This document shows positions 25,218 through 35,700 of a stretch of DNA of 64,000 bases, piece after piece. The translations under genes were made by a program, and so were the position numbers. Source of the stretch: Bacteroidota bacterium (GTDB lineage: Bacteria > Bacteroidota > Bacteroidia > Chitinophagales > Chitinophagaceae); NCBI GenBank assembly GCA_018268055.1, contig JAFDXF010000004.1, positions 1-64,000 of the forward strand, in the 5' to 3' direction. A model generated the notes under the pieces. That model was given only the letters and a program-made list of their open reading frames with translations, was not told the origin of the DNA and did not search any database. The number at the start of each line of letters is the position of its first letter. Within the stretch, counting starts at the first letter, position 1.

Positions 25218-26354
25218 TTATTTTATCAAATTATCATACAAACAATTCACAGCTTTATAAATTACGGTATTATATCCATTAGTATAACCAGCATGGCAAC
25301 CATTCGTAATCACTACAATACCGAATTTTTTTTCAGGATTAAAGAACATGGCACTGAATAGCCCATAAGCACTACCGGTGTGCCCTGTCATTGTAAGTCC
25401 GGGAATTAATTTTTCTGTTTTTAAAATAGCAAGTCCGTAGCCTTCTTTTTCGGTCAATGGGGTTTGCATCTCGATAGCATATTTTTTTTTGATTATTCTT
25501 TTACCATTTGTTTTCCCTTTATTCATGTGCATGACCATATAACGAGCAAGGTCGGTCGCAGATATTTTCATTCCGCCTGTAGGTGAAAAAATAGGCGCAC
25601 TGTAACCCATCACATAATTAGCAATTTCTTCTCTTCGTGGATTATATGCTGCCGGTTGTGCTTGTAATTTTTTTAATGAATCATTATAATCATAAATTGT
25701 TGCGAAGCGAGTACTGTCTAATCCATCAACCCAATAACCACCATACAGCCCCAATGGTTTTAGAATATGTGCCTGAATATATTTGTCAAATCGTTCACCT
25801 GAAATACGTTCAATGATTGTTCCAACCATATTAAAATTCAGGTTGCAATATTGATAATCTGTCCCTGGTTCATAATCATTATAGCATTTCTGCGCATTTG
25901 GATTCTTTGTAGGATTAATAGCATCCAAACTAAAGTAACCCTGACTGTCATTCAAAGAAGAGCGATGCGACAAAAGCATTCGCAATGTAATAACCGTATT
26001 CGGAAACTTAGGATTACGCACAGTAAAACCAATTAGCCTGCTCACATCATCATCTAATGAAAGTTTTTTCGCTTCCGCCAATTGCATAATTGCAGTAGCC
26101 GAAAAGGATTTTGAAATGGATGCAATACGAAAAATATCATTGTCGGTAAGCTTTTGTTTGATTTCTAAATTCTTATACCCAAATGAATGAGTATAAAACA
26201 ACTTGCCGTTTTTAACAACTGCTACTGACATTCCCACCACATCATGTTGTTGCATTAGTTCAGCAATACAAGTTTCGGCTTTATCCGATTGAGCATTTAG
26301 ACCAAAACAAAGGCTGAAAGCTATACCGGTTATGAAAAATATTTTGCGCAGCAT
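25218..26354 (-). CDS. Serine beta-lactamase-family hydrolase (class C/DD-peptidase type), secreted
   Basis: The ATG at 26354 gives a signal peptide ('MLRKIFFITGIAFSLCFGLN') and 378 residues; a longer in-frame version to 26531 would overlap the purF start and has no signal. Active-site motifs are S-x-x-K at 79-82 ('ASISKSF'), Y-x-N ('YQYCNLNF') and H-T-G ('GHTGSAYG', in place of KTG). HTG is common in esterases and D-aminopeptidases of this family as well as in beta-lactamases, so resistance should not be assumed. Located in the periplasm by inference. Confidence 0.88.
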   Translation of the reverse strand: MLRKIFFITGIAFSLCFGLNAQSDKAETCIAELMQQHDVVGMSVAVVKNGKLFYTHSFGYKNLEIKQKLTDNDIFRIASISKSFSATAIMQLAEAKKLSLDDDVSRLIGFTVRNPKFPNTVITLRMLLSHRSSLNDSQGYFSLDAINPTKNPNAQKCYNDYEPGTDYQYCNLNFNMVGTIIERISGERFDKYIQAHILKPLGLYGGYWVDGLDSTRFATIYDYNDSLKKLQAQPAAYNPRREEIANYVMGYSAPIFSPTGGMKISATDLARYMVMHMNKGKTNGKRIIKKKYAIEMQTPLTEKEGYGLAILKTEKLIPGLTMTGHTGSAYGLFSAMFFNPEKKFGIVVITNGCHAGYTNGYNTVIYKAVNCLYDNLIK

Positions 26355-26450
26355 AAGAAAATATTTTATGATTATAAATTGAAAGCTATTAAAATAGGTT
26401 GAAATATACAAAGCAAACTTTATCAGAGGCAAATAACGCAATAAATCGCT

Positions 26451-26481
26451 TTTGCTCGCATTGGCCAACCAACTAACTTTG
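26451..26481 (+). promoter_or_regulatory. Promoter of purF (TTTG, 19 nt, TAACTTTG)
   Basis: TTTG at 26451-26454 and TAACTTTG at 26474-26481 are separated by 19 nt, matching the Bacteroidota -33/-7 consensus. The box ends 9 nt before the ATG at 26491, so the transcript leader is expected to be only a few nucleotides. Confidence 0.7.
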
Positions 26482-26490
26482 CGCTTCTGA

Positions 26491-28338
26491 ATGAGCGACT
26501 CAATTAAACACGAATGCGGCCTTGCATTCATACGACTGAGAAAACCTTTTGCATACTATCAGCAACAGTATGGCACTACTCTTTGGGGACTTAATAAGCT
26601 TTATCTGTTGATGGAAAAGCAGCATAATCGCGGACAAGATGGCGCCGGCCTTGCAACGGTGAAGCTGAATGTAGAACCAGGCTATCCGTTTATGCATCGC
26701 ATTCGTAGCAATGCACCGCAAGCGATTTCCGATATTTTTCAGCAAATAGGAAAAGAAGTAGAAGAATTAGAACTTTATAATCCCGAAATTAAAAATCATC
26801 CCGGATTGATGAAGGGCCATGTTCGCTTTTTAGGCGAACTGATGTTGGGGCATCTTCGGTATGGCACACAAGGAAAAAATAAAGTAGAGTATTGCCATCC
26901 TTTCATTCAGCGAAATACAATTCCTGCACGTAACTTGGCCATGGCCGGAAATTTTAATATTGTCAATTCAGAAGAACTTTTTGCATTGATTGGCAAAGAG
27001 CCGCATGATACTGTTCGTTTCAGCGATTTGGCGGCATTGATAGATTTAATCCATACTTTTTTGTGCAAAGAAGATGAGGCATCACCGGAAAAGATGGATA
27101 TAAAAAAAGTTTTGAAAAAAACACTACCATTGATTGATGGTGGGTTTCACGTAGGCGGTGTTACGGGCAACGGTATCGGCTTTGTCTTTCGAGATGCACA
27201 CGGTATTCGTCCTTCTTATTATTATATCAATGACGAAGTAGTAGTAGCTGCCTCTGAAAGGGCTGCCATTCGCACTACATTTAATGTGGGCGAAAACGAA
27301 GTAAAAGAATTAATGCCCGGTCAAGCATTGATTGTAAATGAACAAGGTGAAATTGAGGTGGCGCAGATATTAGAACCCAAAGAGAGAAAAGCTTGCAGTT
27401 TTGAACGCATTTATTTTTCACGAGGCAGTGATGAAAAGATTTATAGAGAACGAATTGCACTCGGCTACAATTTGAGCGAACAAGTATTGAACGCCATTGA
27501 CCACGATTTAAAAAATACAATTTTTTCTTTTATTCCAAATACAGCCGAAACGGCATTTTATGGTTTGCTAAAAGGAATGGAAGATTATCTGAATAAAATA
27601 AAATTAGAACGCATTCAGAGTTGGAATAAAGATTTTGATGCTGAGAAGCTCAGCGAAATGATTAATCGCCGTATTCGTGTAGAAAAAATTGCCATCAAGG
27701 ATGTAAAGATGCGCACATTTATTACCGAAGATGCCAGTAGAAATGAAATGGTGCAGCACGTTTATGATATCACTTATGGTACAGTGCGAGCAAACCAAGA
27801 TACATTAGTTGTGATTGATGACTCCATAGTAAGAGGAACTACTTTGAAAGAAAGTATCATCCGTATGCTGGGAAGATTGCAACCGAAAAAAATCATTGTT
27901 GTTTCTTCTTCACCACAAATCCGTTATCCCGATTGCTACGGAATAGACATGAGCAAAATGGGTGATTTTATCGCATTCAATGCAGTGGTATCGCTACTGA
28001 AAGAACGTGGCAAAGAAGAATTACTGAAAGAGTTGTACGAGAGATGTAAAGAATTACAACGGAAAGATTTATTACATTCCGAAAATGTGGTAAAGCAGAT
28101 TTATAAGCAATTTACCAATGAAGAAATATCAGCAAGCATTGCAAAATTGATTACTCCGGCCGGATTATCTTTTCCTGTTGAAGTTATTTTTCAAAGCATT
28201 GAAGATTTACATAAATCTTGTCCCAACAATCCGGGCGACTGGTATTTTACCGGCAACTATCCCACACCCGGTGGAAACAAAGTAGTGAATAAAGCCTTTA
28301 TGAATTATATGGAAGGAAAGAAAGGAAGGGGCTACTAA
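26491..28338 (+). CDS. purF: Amidophosphoribosyltransferase (long Bacteroidota PurF form)
   Basis: The 615-residue protein catalyses the first step of purine synthesis, PRPP plus glutamine to phosphoribosylamine. The N-terminal class II amidotransferase has its nucleophile at Cys9 ('HECGLAFI'), so a short propeptide of eight residues would be removed. Further motifs are 'EKQHNRGQDGAGLA' and 'HLRYGTQG'. The C-terminal phosphoribosyltransferase domain has the PRPP loop 'VVIDDSIVRGTTLKESI'. It is longer than the roughly 500-residue enzyme of Escherichia coli, with an extra C-terminal segment. It is followed 19 bp later by the SixA-like gene. Confidence 0.92.
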   Translation: MSDSIKHECGLAFIRLRKPFAYYQQQYGTTLWGLNKLYLLMEKQHNRGQDGAGLATVKLNVEPGYPFMHRIRSNAPQAISDIFQQIGKEVEELELYNPEIKNHPGLMKGHVRFLGELMLGHLRYGTQGKNKVEYCHPFIQRNTIPARNLAMAGNFNIVNSEELFALIGKEPHDTVRFSDLAALIDLIHTFLCKEDEASPEKMDIKKVLKKTLPLIDGGFHVGGVTGNGIGFVFRDAHGIRPSYYYINDEVVVAASERAAIRTTFNVGENEVKELMPGQALIVNEQGEIEVAQILEPKERKACSFERIYFSRGSDEKIYRERIALGYNLSEQVLNAIDHDLKNTIFSFIPNTAETAFYGLLKGMEDYLNKIKLERIQSWNKDFDAEKLSEMINRRIRVEKIAIKDVKMRTFITEDASRNEMVQHVYDITYGTVRANQDTLVVIDDSIVRGTTLKESIIRMLGRLQPKKIIVVSSSPQIRYPDCYGIDMSKMGDFIAFNAVVSLLKERGKEELLKELYERCKELQRKDLLHSENVVKQIYKQFTNEEISASIAKLITPAGLSFPVEVIFQSIEDLHKSCPNNPGDWYFTGNYPTPGGNKVVNKAFMNYMEGKKGRGY

Positions 28339-28357
28339 AAAGGTTTGTTGAATTTTT

Positions 28358-28849
28358 ATGAAACAATTGATTTTGATACGTCATGCCAAAACAGAGTCCG
28401 GCTCTATGGGCATGAATGATTTTGATCGTCAACTTACCGACAAAGGAAAGAAAGCAGCAAAAGAAATGGCCGCTCGCCTGAAACAGAAAGGAGTAAGGAT
28501 TGATGCTGTATTCTCGAGCAATGCTATTAGAGCAATTGCAACTGCCAAAGCATTTATTAAAGAGTTTTCACTGAAAGAGGAAAATGTGCTTTTTCTCAAT
28601 GAATTATATCTACCACCTCCCAATATTTTTTACCCCATAATATCTGATGCTGCAGATAATATAGAAACGCTTGCCATTGTTTCGCACAATGATGGCATTA
28701 CTGATTTCGCCAATACACTTACTAATGCACGCATAGATAATATTCCTACCTGTGGCATATTTGCGGTAATCGCTTATTGTAATAGTTGGAAAAATTTTGA
28801 AAACGCCAATAAAGAGTTTTGGTTTTTTGATACTCCGAAAAGTATTTAG
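28358..28849 (+). CDS. sixA: SixA-like histidine phosphatase
   Basis: The 163-residue protein begins 'MKQLILIRHAKTE', with the catalytic RHxK of the histidine-phosphatase superfamily (His9), and later has 'LAIVSHNDGITD' with the second catalytic histidine. SixA proteins remove phosphate from phosphohistidine in phosphorelays and the nitrogen phosphotransferase system; the substrate here is unknown. It is 19 bp downstream of purF and probably cotranscribed. Its end almost touches the convergent EamA gene (1-bp gap). Confidence 0.85.
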   Translation: MKQLILIRHAKTESGSMGMNDFDRQLTDKGKKAAKEMAARLKQKGVRIDAVFSSNAIRAIATAKAFIKEFSLKEENVLFLNELYLPPPNIFYPIISDAADNIETLAIVSHNDGITDFANTLTNARIDNIPTCGIFAVIAYCNSWKNFENANKEFWFFDTPKSI

Positions 28850-28850
28850 A

Positions 28851-29744
28851 TTACTCTTCAATGACCGGTGGAGATTTTCGGCTCACCATAAATACGCCTA
28901 CAAAGATTAACACACCTGCTAATATTTTTTGAAAAGTAAAATGTTCATTTAAAAATAAAGCGGCAATTGCTGCTGCAAATAATGGCTGCGTGTAAATATA
29001 TGCTCCTGTTGTGCCTGCACTTAGTTTTTGTAAGCCATAAGTAGTAAAATAGTAAGCCAAAAAAGTACCACAAAGCACCACAAATGAAATAGCTACCAAA
29101 TGTGTCCACTCCCATTGCTGCCAGTGAACTTCGCTAAACTGTGTCCACCCAAATGGAAGTATCATCAAAAAGCCAAAAGTAAAAACCCAACGCACTACCT
29201 GCAACGGCGTATATTCATTCATCAATGGTTTTGCTAAAATAAAATAAAAAGTATATGCCGTAGCATTCAATACAATTAATAAATCACCCTGCAAAGAAGT
29301 GCCACCACTACTGTCTTTTGATAAAATGAGTATGGATGCACCACCAATACCTAATGCTATTCCAATCGCTTTGGCAAGGCTAATTTTTTCTTTCAAAAAC
29401 CAAAATGCAAGAATGGTGATTAATAATGGGGTGCACAACATCAAAAGTGCAGCATGAATGGTAGAAGTCATTGTCAAGCCTTTGATAAAAAGCATTTGGT
29501 TTAATGCAACACCTGTAAGCCCACAAAGAATAAAACGAAATAAATGTTTCTGCTGAATTCCTATAGCCGATTTTCCAAACAGCCATACTATCCAGAATAA
29601 AATCATGCTTACACCTACACGCACAACATTAAGGCCATAAGGGCCAATATAAGCAGGCGAAATATATTTTACCAAACTGAAATTAGTGGCGAAAAAAAGA
29701 TTCGTCAACAGAACAGCCAAATGTGCACGGGTATTTGATCGCAA
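28851..29744 (-). CDS. EamA-family (DMT superfamily) transporter
   Basis: The 297-residue protein has ten membrane segments in two repeats, each with an EamA pattern ('LLTNLFFATNFSLVKYI' and 'ATAYTFYFILAKPLMNEY'). It starts at a TTG at 29744; no in-frame ATG is nearby, and the -7 box at 29761-29768 supports this start. EamA transporters export metabolites or amino acids in many bacteria; the substrate cannot be read from sequence. The C-terminus has an ordinary short cytoplasmic tail. Confidence 0.9.
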   Translation of the reverse strand: MRSNTRAHLAVLLTNLFFATNFSLVKYISPAYIGPYGLNVVRVGVSMILFWIVWLFGKSAIGIQQKHLFRFILCGLTGVALNQMLFIKGLTMTSTIHAALLMLCTPLLITILAFWFLKEKISLAKAIGIALGIGGASILILSKDSSGGTSLQGDLLIVLNATAYTFYFILAKPLMNEYTPLQVVRWVFTFGFLMILPFGWTQFSEVHWQQWEWTHLVAISFVVLCGTFLAYYFTTYGLQKLSAGTTGAYIYTQPLFAAAIAALFLNEHFTFQKILAGVLIFVGVFMVSRKSPPVIEE

Positions 29745-29760
29745 GTGTTTGAGTTTGCGG

Positions 29761-29794
29761 CAAAGATAATGTGTGTACTTATTCTTTTTTCAAA
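29761..29794 (-). promoter_or_regulatory. Promoter of the EamA gene (TTTG, 22 nt, TATCTTTG)
   Basis: On the minus strand TTTG (29794-29791) is followed after 22 nt by TATCTTTG (29768-29761), a perfect -7 box. It lies inside the end of the upstream glycosyltransferase gene. The TTG start at 29744 is 16 nt beyond the box. Confidence 0.65.
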
Positions 29795-30891
29795 GAATCG
29801 ATGAAGTTAGCAATAACATAATGCAAGTCAGTTACAGTTTCGATATTGAAATGTTTATAAGCATACGATTTTGTCATTTCCATAGCCTTAGCTATTGTAA
29901 AGTTTTTTTGTAGCATAAAGGGGGCGAAGTTTTTTTCTGAAAGAGATTTTGCTAAATACTCTTGCTCGGTTTGCCCGGGTGTAGGAATCAAAATACTTTT
30001 CTTACCTAATGCAGCTATGTCCATCACGGTACTATAACCACTTCGTGCTATCACATATTCAGCTTTTTGCATTTCATTGTTTAATTCATCGGCGGATAGA
30101 TGATTGTAGCATTGTATTATTTGAGTAGAAGGAATTTTTTTCTGCTCATCAGGCAAACCTCTTACAATAGTTGCGGAACCGGTGTAGTGTCTTAACTCAT
30201 CAACAATTTTATTCTCCAATAAACTTCTTTGTGGCTCAGGGCCGGAAAGTATAAAAAGTAGATGATTATTGATTTCTTGTATCTCATTTTTAGAAAAGCG
30301 AGAAAGAGCACCAATATAGTTTGTTGGTATCAATGGCATTCTTTGCGGATGCGATAATTCGCCGGCAAGGTTTATTTCATCTTTCATATCAGGAACCCAG
30401 CAAGCGGTAAAACGATTGATGTAAGCATAATTTTTTCGCCGCAAAATTTTTTCGCTCCACCCACCCAAAGGGCTTTTAATACACAATTGATGTGTGATAA
30501 AAATACAAGACACAGATGAGTGATACAACCCATAACGATTATCACTAATTACTACATCAAAATGATATTGATGCATTATTTCTTGCAACCATTGATGCTC
30601 GTATTTAATTGCCTTAGTGATTTTTCCAGCCTGCCGAATCATGCTCCACAACATTCCAATTGAAGTTTTGGAATATTTAATGCGATAGCCTCTAAGCGGC
30701 AAAAATGGTAGTTGCGGAAACTCTGCTCTTAACAGTTTTTCTTGAGCACCTTCACCGGCCAGCCAAACCGCACAATCCATTTTCAAAAACTCGTTAATTA
30801 TGGGAATACAACGTGTGGCATGTCCCAATCCCCAATCCAATGGCGCAATGAGCACTCGTAGATTTGCATTATTAGAGGGTATTTCGGCCAT
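29779..30891 (-). CDS. GT-B fold glycosyltransferase, MurG-like
   Basis: The 370-residue protein has the GT-B N-terminal motif 'APLDWGLGHATRCIPI', resembling the Gly-rich loop of MurG/GT28 enzymes, and a C-terminal nucleotide-sugar region with 'YVIARSGYSTVMDIAALGKK' and 'LIPTPGQTEQEYLAKSL'. These fit a UDP-sugar transferase. The acceptor is unknown; it is not a canonical MurG, since no cell-wall cluster is in view. The start at ATG 30891 is the first good one. It is followed by the EamA gene with a 34-bp gap. Confidence 0.85.
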   Translation of the reverse strand: MAEIPSNNANLRVLIAPLDWGLGHATRCIPIINEFLKMDCAVWLAGEGAQEKLLRAEFPQLPFLPLRGYRIKYSKTSIGMLWSMIRQAGKITKAIKYEHQWLQEIMHQYHFDVVISDNRYGLYHSSVSCIFITHQLCIKSPLGGWSEKILRRKNYAYINRFTACWVPDMKDEINLAGELSHPQRMPLIPTNYIGALSRFSKNEIQEINNHLLFILSGPEPQRSLLENKIVDELRHYTGSATIVRGLPDEQKKIPSTQIIQCYNHLSADELNNEMQKAEYVIARSGYSTVMDIAALGKKSILIPTPGQTEQEYLAKSLSEKNFAPFMLQKNFTIAKAMEMTKSYAYKHFNIETVTDLHYVIANFIDSLKKE

Positions 30892-31000
30892 TAATTGTTG
30901 CTTAATATTAATTTTTAAGGTTAAAGCATTGTTACATAATAATTTTTGTAAAAAAATGTTTTACCTTAGATATCCATTTCGTACACTAAAAGTGCAAAAT

Positions 31001-31132
31001 ATGAAGACATTAAACAAAATTGCTTTTTTACTGCTTGTTTCTTCGCTGATATTATTAGCAAGTTGCAATAGAAATTATTATTCCGGTACAGGAAAAGGCG
31101 GTAAAAATTGTGGCTGTCCGAGTGTGAAATAA
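31001..31132 (+). CDS. Small lipoprotein, 43 residues
   Basis: It is too short for most gene finders. A lipoprotein signal 'LLLVSSLILLASC' ends at Cys22 and is followed by 'NRNYYSGTGKGGKNCGCPSV'. A longer frame to 30800 exists but overlaps the divergent glycosyltransferase and has no better signal. Small Gly/Lys/Cys tails of this kind recur in Chitinophagaceae lipoproteins. It is 26 bp upstream of the small gene at 31159. Function unknown. Confidence 0.75.
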   Translation: MKTLNKIAFLLLVSSLILLASCNRNYYSGTGKGGKNCGCPSVK

Positions 31133-31158
31133 TCGAGTGTACGATAAAGAATATTTTA

Positions 31159-31374
31159 ATGTACAGAAACGAACACAACATACTTCTTTACAATAACCCT
31201 ATTTCCGATAAAGAGTTGAATGATCTTTTATCTGCAAGTGAATGTCCAAAGCAGTTTTGCAATGCACACGAATTAGTGATGCGTAATCATATCTCTCGTA
31301 ATAGTAAAAAAATTTGGAAAAATACTCGCACTGCTCAATTGAATACTTTCTATTTTTTGATAAATAAAAACTGA
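31159..31374 (+). CDS. Small hypothetical protein, 71 residues
   Basis: The ATG at 31159 is preferred; an in-frame ATG at 31108 would overlap the lipoprotein gene. The protein has 'LYNNPISDKELNDLLSASEC' and a second cysteine shortly after ('PKQFCNAHE'), then a basic C-terminus. This resembles the ArsC/Spx-like redox fold only in the N-terminal strand, and I do not assign it. It converges with the aminotransferase with a 1-bp gap and probably shares a transcript with the lipoprotein. Confidence 0.6.
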   Translation: MYRNEHNILLYNNPISDKELNDLLSASECPKQFCNAHELVMRNHISRNSKKIWKNTRTAQLNTFYFLINKN

Positions 31375-31375
31375 A

Positions 31376-32635
31376 TCAATGCAATTGATGCAATGATGCT
31401 TTTAATTGTTGCAACATCTTTTCAATATCTTCTTTTTTACAAGTGCCAACACTTAGTCTGTACCAACTTGAATCTTTACTTGCCCCGAAAGCATAAAACG
31501 GTACTACCGCTAATTTTGCCTCATTCAAAATATAAGCAGTAACAGCTCCTTGGTCGGCAAGCAGTTTTCCATCTCCTGTGGTTTTGCCCACCAAGTCAAA
31601 TTTTATTGTCAAATATATTGCTGCTTCCGGCGCAATAGCATCGACAGGATAACCGGCCTGTTTTAAATCAGTAAAGCCGTTATAAATTTTGCGCAGTCTT
31701 TCTTCAATTTCTTTTTTGAAATTGGTCAGATAGTTTTTAATACCAACACGGTTCTCATTCAGATAATAAGCCACCGCTTTTTGCTCGGCCATTGGCGCCC
31801 ACGCTCCTACGTGTGTGAGAATGGATTTCATTTTGGCAATAACTTTTGCAGGGCCTAAACTCCAGCCTACTCTTACTCCGGTTGCTGCAAATACTTTGCT
31901 TATGGCATCAATGAAAATGGTGTAATCCTTCATTTCCGGGCGAAGTGATACGGGATTATAGTGCTGAATATCTCCATAAGTCAAATGCCAATACATTTGA
32001 TCATACATTACAAAAAGTTTCTTTTCATGATCGCCCCTACGCTTATTCTCTTCAATTACTAAATCACAAATTGCCTCAAGTTCCGATTTTTTAAAAGTTG
32101 TTCCCGTTGGGTTTTGAGGAGAACAAAGAGAGATAAGTGCAGCTTCTTGAATAAATGGGCGAATGTCATTTGCTGTAGGCATAAAATTATTTTCGGCCTT
32201 TGCTTCTATCACAATATGTTCGCCACTTACGAAATGTGTATAGTGATTGTTGTTCCAACTGGGTACAGCATAAATTACTTTGTCACCCGCATCACAAATG
32301 GCTCTGAATACTGCATAGATAAGCGGACGACCACCGGATGCAATTAATATTTCATTAGAGCCATAATCCAACTGCTCTTCATCTTTAATAAAAGAAAGAA
32401 CTGCTTCTCTTAAATCTAAGTTTCCTTCTGCAGCAGGATAATTCGTAAAATGCTTACGATAAGCATTCACAATTGCATCTTCCAACTCTTTGGGAATAGG
32501 AAAAATAGAAGGGTCAAAATCACCTACTGTGAAATTATATATCTGTTCTCCTTGACGAATTTTTTCTCTTATTTCACCGCCTAATTTTACAATTTCAGAA
32601 CCGATTAGCGTTTCAGATAAATGCGACAATTTCAT
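31376..32635 (-). CDS. Class I PLP-dependent aminotransferase (aspartate-type)
   Basis: The ATG at 32635 starts 'MKLSHLSETLIGSEIVKLGG', giving 419 residues; an upstream ATG at 32653 adds six. Class I aminotransferase features are 'NYPAAEGNLDLREAV', 'CSPQNPTGTTF', 'MYDQMYWHLTY' and the PLP-lysine motif 'DAISKVFAATGVRVGW', with Arg for the substrate carboxylate at 'RLSVG'. Probable activity is aspartate or a related 2-oxo acid aminotransferase. It is transcribed leftward; a terminator-like hairpin for the upstream large gene lies between. Confidence 0.93.
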   Translation of the reverse strand: MKLSHLSETLIGSEIVKLGGEIREKIRQGEQIYNFTVGDFDPSIFPIPKELEDAIVNAYRKHFTNYPAAEGNLDLREAVLSFIKDEEQLDYGSNEILIASGGRPLIYAVFRAICDAGDKVIYAVPSWNNNHYTHFVSGEHIVIEAKAENNFMPTANDIRPFIQEAALISLCSPQNPTGTTFKKSELEAICDLVIEENKRRGDHEKKLFVMYDQMYWHLTYGDIQHYNPVSLRPEMKDYTIFIDAISKVFAATGVRVGWSLGPAKVIAKMKSILTHVGAWAPMAEQKAVAYYLNENRVGIKNYLTNFKKEIEERLRKIYNGFTDLKQAGYPVDAIAPEAAIYLTIKFDLVGKTTGDGKLLADQGAVTAYILNEAKLAVVPFYAFGASKDSSWYRLSVGTCKKEDIEKMLQQLKASLHQLH

Positions 32636-32716
32636 ACACTTCAATTTGAGCAAACGTACATAAATTATTTTTACTGCTGTTTTCTAAGGCCAGCCATTTA
32701 TACAATTTTACACAAA

Positions 32717-32747
32717 CAAAAAGAGATTGTATTGCTACAACCTCTTT
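32717..32747 (-). terminator. Hairpin terminator of the large Asp-box gene
   Basis: AAAGAG-a-TTGTA and TACAA-c-CTCTTT form an 11-bp stem with one mismatch around a TTGC loop. On the minus strand it is followed by TTTTTG, as expected for an intrinsic terminator of the gene that ends at 32766. Confidence 0.75.
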
Positions 32748-32765
32748 CTTGTAGTCTTTACCTTT

Positions 32766-35700
32766 TTAAAGTGATTTATATTCTTTAAACAAATTCACTT
32801 TTGTTCCTTCTACCAAACTTCTAAAAGACGTCCATTTTTCACTGTAAAAAGCATTTGTTTTTTGTATAAAATCATCAATTGCTTTTTCGGCATTCACTAC
32901 AAGTGCTTCTTCTGTAGCGCCCGGTGCTACCATTTTACTAGTAACAGATTGCTGTGCATTTTGTATCAATGTCATTACAGTTATATCAAAAGGACTTCTA
33001 GATAAACCCTGCCTATCCGATGTCTTTCCGTTTACAATTTCGCGAAGCGACTTTATTTCGTTGGATATTTTAGCAGTTGTTTTTCTCAATGAATCAGTAT
33101 CTTTTCCATCTACACCTTTTAATTGGGATGTTACTTTAGCACATACTTCATCCGACTCATTCAACCGATCCAATGCCTCATTTAACCGATCAGTACTTTT
33201 TCTTAAACGATCCAAAAGTTTTCTTTGTGCCAGTTTTATTGCATTTCTGTTTCCGATTCTTGGATCATCGTTTACAGTGATGTATGTAGAGTCTGTTGCC
33301 TTTTGATAACTCATCACTAATTTATATGTGCCGGGCAATACCTGATTGCCACCGGGCTCAGGAGCCCCGGGCATTGGTTTAGGCGCACCTGCTTGCCTGT
33401 ACCCTTTTTCTTCCATTCCCCAATACGTTCTATTGAACCCTGTATCTACACCCCAACGAAGATTTCTTATTTGCTCATTATTGCTGTTGTAAATTTTTAC
33501 AACAACGGTATCTGTTTTTACACCTCCGCCAAAACCTCCCATATTTCCAAATTTTCCTCTTCCTGCAAATGGCGCATCAGGTTGCTGTGTTGGTGCAGCA
33601 GGTGTCATCGTTTTTTTTGAAGCAGTATCGTTTTTAGGTTTATTGATAAAGAATGAAACTGCTGCGCCGCGTCTTCTATTTTCTGCATCCCACAATCCGA
33701 ATGTGCTCCAATCATAGCCATCAGCAGATCTGTATTGTGCCTGATAAGCTTCAGGTGCGGGTGATGCGGTAATAGGCGATGAGAAATTTTTACCGGCATT
33801 GGCAGCCAATTTTCTCAATGGGCGAATATCATCCAAAACCCAAAGCGATCTACCAAATGTAGCAATACATAAATCGGCTTCTCTTTCCTGAATAGCCATA
33901 TCGTAAGTAGAAACAGAAGGATAACCGTTTTTCCATTGTTCAAAATTATTGCCATTGTCTAAGCTTATCCAAAGGCCATTTTCCGTTCCGACAAAAATTA
34001 GATTCGGTTCAGTTGGATCTTGAAGCACACAAAGTGCATAACCTTTTACTTTATTTTCATCTATCATTCTCGTCCATGTAGTGCCAAAATCTTTTGTACG
34101 GAATATGTAAGGTTTGAAATCACCGCGGCGATAGTCATTACACACTACAAACGCTTCTCCTGCATTAAATCTGGATGCAATGATTTGAGGCACCCAACTT
34201 CCTAAAGGCATTCCCGGAATTTTTCCTCTGAAATTTGTCCATGTTTTACCGCCGTCTTTTGTCAGTTGAACATTGCCATCATCTGTGCCTACCCAAATAA
34301 CGCCTTGCTGCACTGCCGAAGGCGAAATAGCAAGTATAGTACAATACGTTTCTGCACCGGTGATATCTAATGTGAGTCCGCCGGTGTTTTGATATGCTTT
34401 AATTTTTGCAGAATCATTGGTTGTTAAATCGGGTGATATCACTTGCCAACTTACACCTTTGTCATTGCTTTGGTTTAAGAATTGACTGGCAAAATAAATT
34501 TTCTTTTTATCAAATGGATCTTGAGCAATAGGTGTATTCCAGTTGTAGCGCAATTGCATTTTCGGATCGGTGGAAACAGGGCGGATAAACCAACTCTCGC
34601 CTGTTTTCCAGTTTCTTCTACCGAGTGAGCCTCCTTGACTTTCAGAATATACCCAACTTGCGTCTTCCGCATCGGGCATTATATCAAAGCCGTCGCCACC
34701 GCCTACATTGTGCCATTCATAATTGCGAATGCCACTGTTAATCCATGTATAGGCAGGGCCATGCCATGTTCCATTATCTTGCATGCCGCCCATTACATTG
34801 TAAGGTAATTCATTGTCCACACTGATGTGATAAAACTGTCCAACAGGAAGTTTATCATCAAAAACCCAATTCTTTCCATAATCATGTGTGATGCCAATGC
34901 CGCCATCATTTCCTTCAATCATAAAGTTGGGCATTGTAGGATGAATCCACCATGCATGATGATCGGGGTGAATACCAAAATAAGGCAATAGTGTGCGGAA
35001 TGTTTTTCCGCCATCTTCACTCACTTCCACCTGATCGTGTATATTGTAAATTCTATTTTCATTCTTTGTATCTACTCTTATATCCTGAAAATAAAATGGA
35101 CGATTCGTCACCCATTTAGGATCACTGTTTACCAATTCCCAATTGAAGCCGCCATCATCACTTTTATACAATCCATTTTTTGTTGCTTCTACCATTGCAT
35201 ACACTCGTGATGGCTCGTTGGTAGCAAATGCAAGACCTACTCTTCCTGTAACGCCATCGGGCAAGCCATTTTCTTTTCCCATTTTTTTCCAATTCTTTCC
35301 TCCGTCAATCGTAATATAAATACCACTACCCGGACCGCCACTTGTAAAGTTCCATGGCGTACGCTTATGTTGCCACATACAGGCGATTAGTTTATTCGGA
35401 TTGGATGGATCCATTACTAAATCGGCACAGCCCGTTGTATCATTGGTATAAAGAATTTTTGTCCAGGTTTCACCACCATCGGTTGATTTAAAAACACCTC
35501 TGTCCGGATGCTCGGCAAACGGATTGCCAATAGCACCTGCATAAACAGTATTCGGATTGACGGGATCGATTATTACACGATGAATATTTCTTGTTTTTTC
35601 AAGACCCATTCGCTTCCAAGTCTTTCCGGCATCCATACTTTTAAAAATTCCTTCGCCAATATTGATGGAGTTACGAGGATTTCCCTCACCTGTTCCAACC

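Noticed and set aside
26355..26531. N-terminal extension of the beta-lactamase-family gene to 26531
   Set aside because: It would overlap the purF start and promoter, and only the internal ATG at 26354 gives a signal peptide.
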